64,000 nt of DNA from UBA946 sp031550725. Lineage in GTDB: Bacteria > Bacillota > Clostridia > Oscillospirales > Ruminococcaceae. Below the pieces are notes generated by a model. The model made no database searches. It saw nothing but the letters and a program-made list of their open reading frames with translations, and was not told the DNA's origin. The position numbers were made by a program, and so were the translations under genes. This document shows, piece after piece, positions 59,651 through 64,000 of this stretch (positions within the stretch are counted from its first letter, which is position 1; each line of letters begins with the position of its first letter). The stretch covers positions 1-64,000 of the forward strand of contig JAVBOH010000007.1 of the NCBI GenBank assembly GCA_031550725.1, given 5' to 3'.

Positions 59651-61912
59651 ATGCCTTTATCAAAAGTTGTTAAAAAAACTAAGAATTTATCAATTAATAC
59701 ATCAATCATACTAATATTATTTACGTTAATATTCTTCATAATAACAGTCTTTTTCAGTACTAAAATTCATTCTCAGATTACTAACATAAAAGAGCATCCA
59801 TTTCCGGTAGTTATTGCCGCTGGTGAAGTCGAAACACGAATATATCAAATGGAAATGCTTACTGAACGTCTTGAATATGCACGTTCAGAGGAGGCAATTA
59901 ACACAATTGAAAATCATTTTAATGAAATTGAAGTCATCAGTACAAATAGTGCACAGATTATTGTTGATAGGTATCTCGCATCTACTGATGATTCAAAAAG
60001 AATGCAGGAGCTTCTGAATGAAGTAATTGCCAAACAAAAAGAATTACTTGAATTATGCCGTACCAATACTCTTTCCAATGAAGAAATTCAAACATTTACA
60101 GCAGTTAATATAACGCCGCTGTATGATGAAATATTAGTATTAACAAGTTCATTTATTGATAATGCAACAATAAAATTTGATACTTTTGCAGATTCAGCGA
60201 AATCATATAAAAATATAATGATATTCATTGCAGCAATACTTGTAATCGCTGTGATTTCATCTATTTCATTATACTTATATATTTTGCGAAAAAAAGAACT
60301 TCAGGAATTAAAGGTGCAAAAGGATATGGAAGTTGCTTTAGCAGCAGCACAAGCGGCGAATAAAGCGAAAACACAATTCTTGTCAAATATGTCACACGAT
60401 ATCAGAACTCCAATGAACGCTATTATCGGAATGACTGCTATTGCAAGCACCTGCCTTGATGACAAGGAAAAAGTGAAGAACTGTCTTGGAAAAATTTCAA
60501 CCTCATCAAAGCATTTGCTAGGACTTATTAATGATGTTCTTGATATGAGTAAAATTGAAAGCGGCAAGGTAATACTTAGCGAAGAAAAATTCAATTTCCC
60601 AGAACTTATACATAATGTTGTGTCAATTATACAGCCGCAGACAAAGGCAAAGCAGCTTGAACTTGAGCTTGCAATATACTCCATTCAAAACGAGTCTGCA
60701 TTTGGTGATACAGTCCGTATCCAACAGATACTTTTAAATCTTCTTGGAAATGCAGTAAAATTTACAAATCCAGGCGGCACAATAAGTTTAAAAATAACTC
60801 AAAAACCATCAATGCATCAGGGTTATGCAAATTTTGAGTTTATTATAAGCGACAATGGAATTGGCATGACAGACGAATTTCAAAAGCATCTTTTCGAGCC
60901 ATTTGAGCGTGCAAATACAACTACTGTAAGTCGTACTGAGGGTACAGGTCTTGGGATGGCAATATCAAAAAATATTATTGACATGATGGGTGGTCAGATT
61001 ACAGTTGACAGCAAATCAAATGTTGGTACAACCTGTATAATTAATCTGAACCTTAAAGTTTTCAATGATAAAACAGGAAATTTTACCAATAGTCAGCTTG
61101 CTGATTTACGTTCGCTTGTTGTCGATGATGATAAGGATGTGTGCGAAAATACAGTCAACATTCTTAAAGAAATTGGCATGGCGAGCGAATGGGTATTGAG
61201 CGGTGCAGAGGCAATCGAAAAGGTTGTCAGCGCTCATATTGAGTATATGGATTATCATGCTGTAATCATCGACTGGAAAATGCCTGAAATGGATGGTATT
61301 GAAACAACAAGGCGCATTCGAAATGCAATCGGAAATGAAACACCAATTATAATTCTGACAGCATATGACTGGTCGGAAATTGAGGACGAGGCTTTAGAGG
61401 CAGGAGTAACAGCATTTATTCCGAAACCACTATTTAAGTCACGTCTTTATGAGGTGCTTGAAAATGTTATGATAAAAAAAGAAGAAAAATTCATTTATCA
61501 GCAGCCTAAGTATGCAGATTTCAGCGGACATCGTATTCTTCTCGTTGAGGATAACGAACTGAATATTGAAATTGTGGAAGAACTGTTGAAAATGCAGAAC
61601 ATTGATGTTGTAACGGCAAGAGATGGTCAGCAGGCTTTGAATGAACATGACAAGGATAGCTTTGACCTTATATTAATGGATATCCAAATGCCTGTTATGG
61701 ATGGCTATACTGCGACCGAAAGAATACGTTTGGCAGAACAGGTTTCGCATAAGCACATTCCTATTGTTGGCTTGTCAGCGAATGCATTTTCCGAAGACAG
61801 AGAGAATGCGATTAATTCAGGTATGGATGATTATATTACAAAGCCTATCAGTATGAGTGAAATGCAGACTATGCTAGAAAGATATCTGGTTAAGGAGTTA
61901 ACTAAAGTTTAA
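59651..61912 (+). CDS. Hybrid sensor histidine kinase with two receiver domains
   Basis: 753 residues from the ATG after AAGGGGTG. Membrane helix (about 16-38), an extracytoplasmic helical sensor of about 150 residues, and a second helix (about 188-211). HisKA follows with FLSNMSHDIRTPMNAIIGM and HATPase with NLLGNAVKFTNPGG and GTGLGMAISKNIIDMMGG. Receiver 1 (LRSLVVDDDKDVCENTV, Asp in VIIDWKMPEMDG) and receiver 2 (RILLVEDNELNIEIVEELL, Asp in LILMDIQMPVMDG) both keep phospho-acceptor, Thr/Ser and Lys residues. No Hpt domain is present. The signal and output are unknown; it lies next to glgP without proof of connection. Confidence 0.95.
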   Translation: MPLSKVVKKTKNLSINTSIILILFTLIFFIITVFFSTKIHSQITNIKEHPFPVVIAAGEVETRIYQMEMLTERLEYARSEEAINTIENHFNEIEVISTNSAQIIVDRYLASTDDSKRMQELLNEVIAKQKELLELCRTNTLSNEEIQTFTAVNITPLYDEILVLTSSFIDNATIKFDTFADSAKSYKNIMIFIAAILVIAVISSISLYLYILRKKELQELKVQKDMEVALAAAQAANKAKTQFLSNMSHDIRTPMNAIIGMTAIASTCLDDKEKVKNCLGKISTSSKHLLGLINDVLDMSKIESGKVILSEEKFNFPELIHNVVSIIQPQTKAKQLELELAIYSIQNESAFGDTVRIQQILLNLLGNAVKFTNPGGTISLKITQKPSMHQGYANFEFIISDNGIGMTDEFQKHLFEPFERANTTTVSRTEGTGLGMAISKNIIDMMGGQITVDSKSNVGTTCIINLNLKVFNDKTGNFTNSQLADLRSLVVDDDKDVCENTVNILKEIGMASEWVLSGAEAIEKVVSAHIEYMDYHAVIIDWKMPEMDGIETTRRIRNAIGNETPIIILTAYDWSEIEDEALEAGVTAFIPKPLFKSRLYEVLENVMIKKEEKFIYQQPKYADFSGHRILLVEDNELNIEIVEELLKMQNIDVVTARDGQQALNEHDKDSFDLILMDIQMPVMDGYTATERIRLAEQVSHKHIPIVGLSANAFSEDRENAINSGMDDYITKPISMSEMQTMLERYLVKELTKV

Positions 61913-61921
61913 GAAATATTA

Positions 61922-62014
61922 AATGGGCAGTCACATAGTAACCCTTTATGCAAAATCACGATATTACGTGATTTTGCTTCAGTGGAGATACTATGTTCTG
62001 CCCATTGTTTTTTT
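61922..62014 (+). terminator. Large nested hairpin terminator
   Basis: Outer arms AATGGGCAG/CTGCCCATT and ACATAGTA/TACTATGT enclose a second perfect hairpin GCAAAATCACG/CGTGATTTTGC. A T-rich run follows. It ends the hybrid kinase transcript. Confidence 0.75.
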
Positions 62015-62082
62015 GGTTATCGTTAATATTGATAGCTGATTTTTTGTTTTTTTATCTTCCTGTTGAAAACATCATCCCGCTA

Positions 62083-62111
62083 TTGACAAATTTATGAAAA
62101 TGTTGTAAAAT
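62083..62111 (+). promoter_or_regulatory. Promoter for the 62154 small ORF and beta-lactamase-like gene
   Basis: TTGACA (62083-62088), 17-bp spacer, TAAAAT (62106-62111). Confidence 0.7.
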
Positions 62112-62153
62112 TAATTAGGTTATGTTATGTCAGATTTTGATAGAGGATGTAGT

Positions 62154-62255
62154 ATGCTTAATGACACAAGGTTTGATTACAACAGCAGCTTGGTAATTAC
62201 AACCGCTTTGTATTATGAGCTACTGATGAATGGGTATAAAATAGAAAAAGAATAA
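62154..62255 (+). CDS. 33-residue protein (candidate)
   Basis: ATG after AGAGGATG and right behind a strong promoter. Short, amphipathic (SSLVITTALYYELLMNGYKIEKE). It ends 27 bp before the hydrolase start, so it may be translated from the same mRNA. Unknown family. Confidence 0.45.
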   Translation: MLNDTRFDYNSSLVITTALYYELLMNGYKIEKE

Positions 62256-62282
62256 TACACCAATAATTAAAGGAGGATTTTT

Positions 62283-63461
62283 ATGTTATTTTCACAAGGC
62301 AAAACCGATTGCAAACCAATAGAGGTTATGTATGATGAGTCAAGACTTGAGGTATTAAACAATCATCTTGACAAAATTATAGCTGATGGTGAGATTTTAT
62401 GTGCATCCTACTGCATTACACGAAAAGGCAAGGTTATTGCTCATAACGGTATCGGCGAGCAATCTTACCGTGACGATGATGACAGAACTGTTCCTTTTAA
62501 TGCGGTGCATTATATTGCCTCCATCACGAAAACTTTTACTGCTGTGGCTATAATGAAACTTGTTGAGGACGGTAGAATTCGTCTTGACCAGCCTGTTTAT
62601 GAAATCTTGAAGCAGTTTGAAAATGCACCATTTAATGCAATAACAATTTTCGATTTGCTTACCCACACCTCCGGTATGCACCCAGACGGCGGATGTTTTC
62701 CTAATGAACCAACAATTAATACATGGCATCTGATTGAAAATGCATACAAGCAGCATAACAAAGAAGATGGCGAGTTTGACTGGATTGCTGCAGGACTTTC
62801 AAATGGAGTTCGCATGGAGCCTTCAAAAGAGTGGGCGTATTGCAGCTTTGGATTTGTTATTCTAGGTGCTGTTATCGAAAAGGTTACAGGTATTAAAGCT
62901 GAAACCTATATTGAAGATAATATCATAAAGCCGCTTGGCATGAATGATACAACATTTAACTTTGATAAAACTGACAAATCAAGATGGATAGTGCAGAATG
63001 AATATTGGTACAACAATCTTAATGGTAATAAATCCGACGAAGATGAAGTGTGGAGCAAAATTCCTGAAACAGGCGGCGGACTATATTCAACAGCATATGA
63101 CCTGACTTTGTTTGGCAGCTGCATGATGAATAAGGGTACATTAAACGGCGTTCGAATTTTAGGTAAAAAAGCCGCCGAGAAAATGACCACATTAGCTATA
63201 CATAACGTTCCTGATTATTGCTGGGGCGCAAAGACAAAATCAAGAGGTTTCGGCATTGGCTTTGATATGCGCAGCGGCCCTGCGTTTACATTCTCCGAGG
63301 GTACTTTTAATCATGAGGGTGCAGGTGCCTGCTCGCTATATGTTGATCCTGCCGAAGAACTTGTTGCAGCTTGGCTTGTTCCATATAAGGATTCAAATGG
63401 ATGGCATCCGAATGCAATGTGGAATGTTCAGAATATTATCTGGTCGGGAATTATTGAGTAA
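62283..63461 (+). CDS. Serine hydrolase, beta-lactamase class C/AmpC-like (PF00144 type)
   Basis: 392 residues, GGAGG site, no signal peptide, so probably cytoplasmic. The nucleophile motif SxxK is SITKTFTA (about residue 79-82). The second motif YxN is replaced by YCS (WAYCSFGF) and the third KTG by HEG (FNHEGAGACS). This set is common in esterase- and peptidase-like members (DUF/EstB-type) and not in true penicillinases, so antibiotic hydrolysis is unlikely. A phosphotransferase gene follows after 29 bp. Confidence 0.85.
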   Translation: MLFSQGKTDCKPIEVMYDESRLEVLNNHLDKIIADGEILCASYCITRKGKVIAHNGIGEQSYRDDDDRTVPFNAVHYIASITKTFTAVAIMKLVEDGRIRLDQPVYEILKQFENAPFNAITIFDLLTHTSGMHPDGGCFPNEPTINTWHLIENAYKQHNKEDGEFDWIAAGLSNGVRMEPSKEWAYCSFGFVILGAVIEKVTGIKAETYIEDNIIKPLGMNDTTFNFDKTDKSRWIVQNEYWYNNLNGNKSDEDEVWSKIPETGGGLYSTAYDLTLFGSCMMNKGTLNGVRILGKKAAEKMTTLAIHNVPDYCWGAKTKSRGFGIGFDMRSGPAFTFSEGTFNHEGAGACSLYVDPAEELVAAWLVPYKDSNGWHPNAMWNVQNIIWSGIIE

Positions 63462-63490
63462 AAAGCCACAAAACCTATGGAGTAAATATT

Positions 63491-64000
63491 ATGAATACAG
63501 GACTTATTAAATTAGAAGAACTTCAAAAAGTAACACATGAAGTTTTTGGAGATAATCATACAATAATTAATTCCGAAAAACTTCTTGGTGGTGCTCAAAA
63601 GCATGTTTACAAAATAACCTGCTCAAATAACTTTATTTTTGTTTTATATATTTGGCACAAAACGACCTCTTACTTTACAGAATCAGAAATTTCCACTTCA
63701 ATCTTCACATCAAATAGTGCCACTTTGTTTGAACTAAATAATATCTTTATGAAAAGCAACGGAATTAATGTTCCTGAAATGTATTATATGGACAAATCAA
63801 AAAAGGAGTTTGATTTTGAATTTGCTTTGGTTCAGTATATTTATGGGTATGATATAGACACTTTAATTAATGATTACCCTGAAAGAGTAAAACCAGCGTT
63901 AATGTCTCTAGGTGACAGCGTTAGAAAAATGAAAAGTATAAAGCGAGAAACAGCAGGAACGCTTGATAATCCACTTAACGAATTCTCCTGCAAGGATTAT
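63491..64000 (+). CDS. Phosphotransferase, APH family (partial, runs off the window)
   Basis: 170 codons are visible to the window edge with no stop. The N-lobe pattern fits aminoglycoside/homoserine/choline kinase-like folds: LLGGAQKHVYKITCSNNFIFVLYIW in the place of the Gly-loop and Lys strand, LFELNNIFMKSNGINVPEMYYMDKS, and FALVQYIYGYDIDTLIND as the hinge. The catalytic HGD-type motif should lie beyond the edge. The phosphorylated substrate cannot be known. RBS is weak (ATGGAGTAAATATT before the ATG). Confidence 0.75.
   Translation, partial: MNTGLIKLEELQKVTHEVFGDNHTIINSEKLLGGAQKHVYKITCSNNFIFVLYIWHKTTSYFTESEISTSIFTSNSATLFELNNIFMKSNGINVPEMYYMDKSKKEFDFEFALVQYIYGYDIDTLINDYPERVKPALMSLGDSVRKMKSIKRETAGTLDNPLNEFSCKDY

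Noticed and set aside
62283..63461. Beta-lactam resistance gene
   Set aside because: The YxN and KTG motifs are replaced by YCS and HEG and there is no signal peptide, which argues against a penicillinase.

Overview
The window is AT-rich chromosomal DNA from a low-GC Gram-positive anaerobe of the class Clostridia, most likely a Ruminococcus-like gut bacterium. The evidence is the AGGAGG-type ribosome sites, TTG/GTG starts, a CIRCE-controlled groESL operon, many Ser/Thr-rich lipoproteins, families such as DUF6514 and DUF6809, and serine-recombinase elements. The species assignment is inference; there is no rRNA gene here.

Layout. 1-13 kb: a GH43 glycosidase lipoprotein divergent from an AraC regulator, then mostly single genes (Pr6Pr membrane protein, methyltransferases, a MATE pump broken by an internal deletion, LUD protein, nitrilase, GNAT, a DUF4143 ATPase, a P-loop kinase-like protein). 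13-14 kb: a MerR regulator with a textbook 19-bp-spacer operator. 14-23 kb: an accessory region with a Fic protein, two divergent replication-initiator-like proteins, a small serine resolvase with a candidate res site, a YkgJ protein, rearranged gene fragments, and a large serine recombinase abutting the 3' part of an amidase gene that has lost its 5' end. 23.8-24.4 kb: a Val-Asp-Phe-Gly tRNA cluster. 24.4-30 kb: isochorismatase-fold hydrolase, a histidine kinase/response regulator pair, and groES-groEL. 30.4-37.9 kb: five tandem transglutaminase-like lipoproteins, followed (still on the minus strand) by a CNNM/HlyC-type transporter, an unknown protein and a VanY-type D,D-carboxypeptidase lipoprotein. 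42-47 kb: DUF6514, two XRE regulators, RecQ and a DUF6809 protein. 47-52.6 kb: housekeeping genes (aldose epimerase, radical SAM, nadC, sirtuin, folA, thyA). 53-56.6 kb: a VTC-domain protein, a DUF4956 membrane protein and a beta-helical carbohydrate-binding lipoprotein. 57-64 kb: glycogen phosphorylase, a hybrid histidine kinase with two receivers, a class C beta-lactamase-like hydrolase and the start of an APH-family phosphotransferase.

The most unusual material is of two kinds. First, the five-member transglutaminase lipoprotein array, with all catalytic triads intact, next to an envelope D,D-carboxypeptidase; it looks like an envelope- or surface-directed paralog expansion. Second, three families of short, hairpin-rich intergenic repeats, recognised by comparing copies inside the window. 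One (family C) has near-perfect terminal inverted repeats, and in two copies the repeat end supplies the stop codon of the neighbouring gene.

How the genes work together: thyA and folA form an overlapping thymidylate/folate unit. groES/groEL are heat-shock controlled through CIRCE. The kinase/regulator pair is translationally coupled. The VTC/DUF4956/lipoprotein genes form one transcription unit at the envelope. Several regulators (AraC, MerR, the small XRE) have palindromes placed at their own promoters, consistent with local autoregulation.
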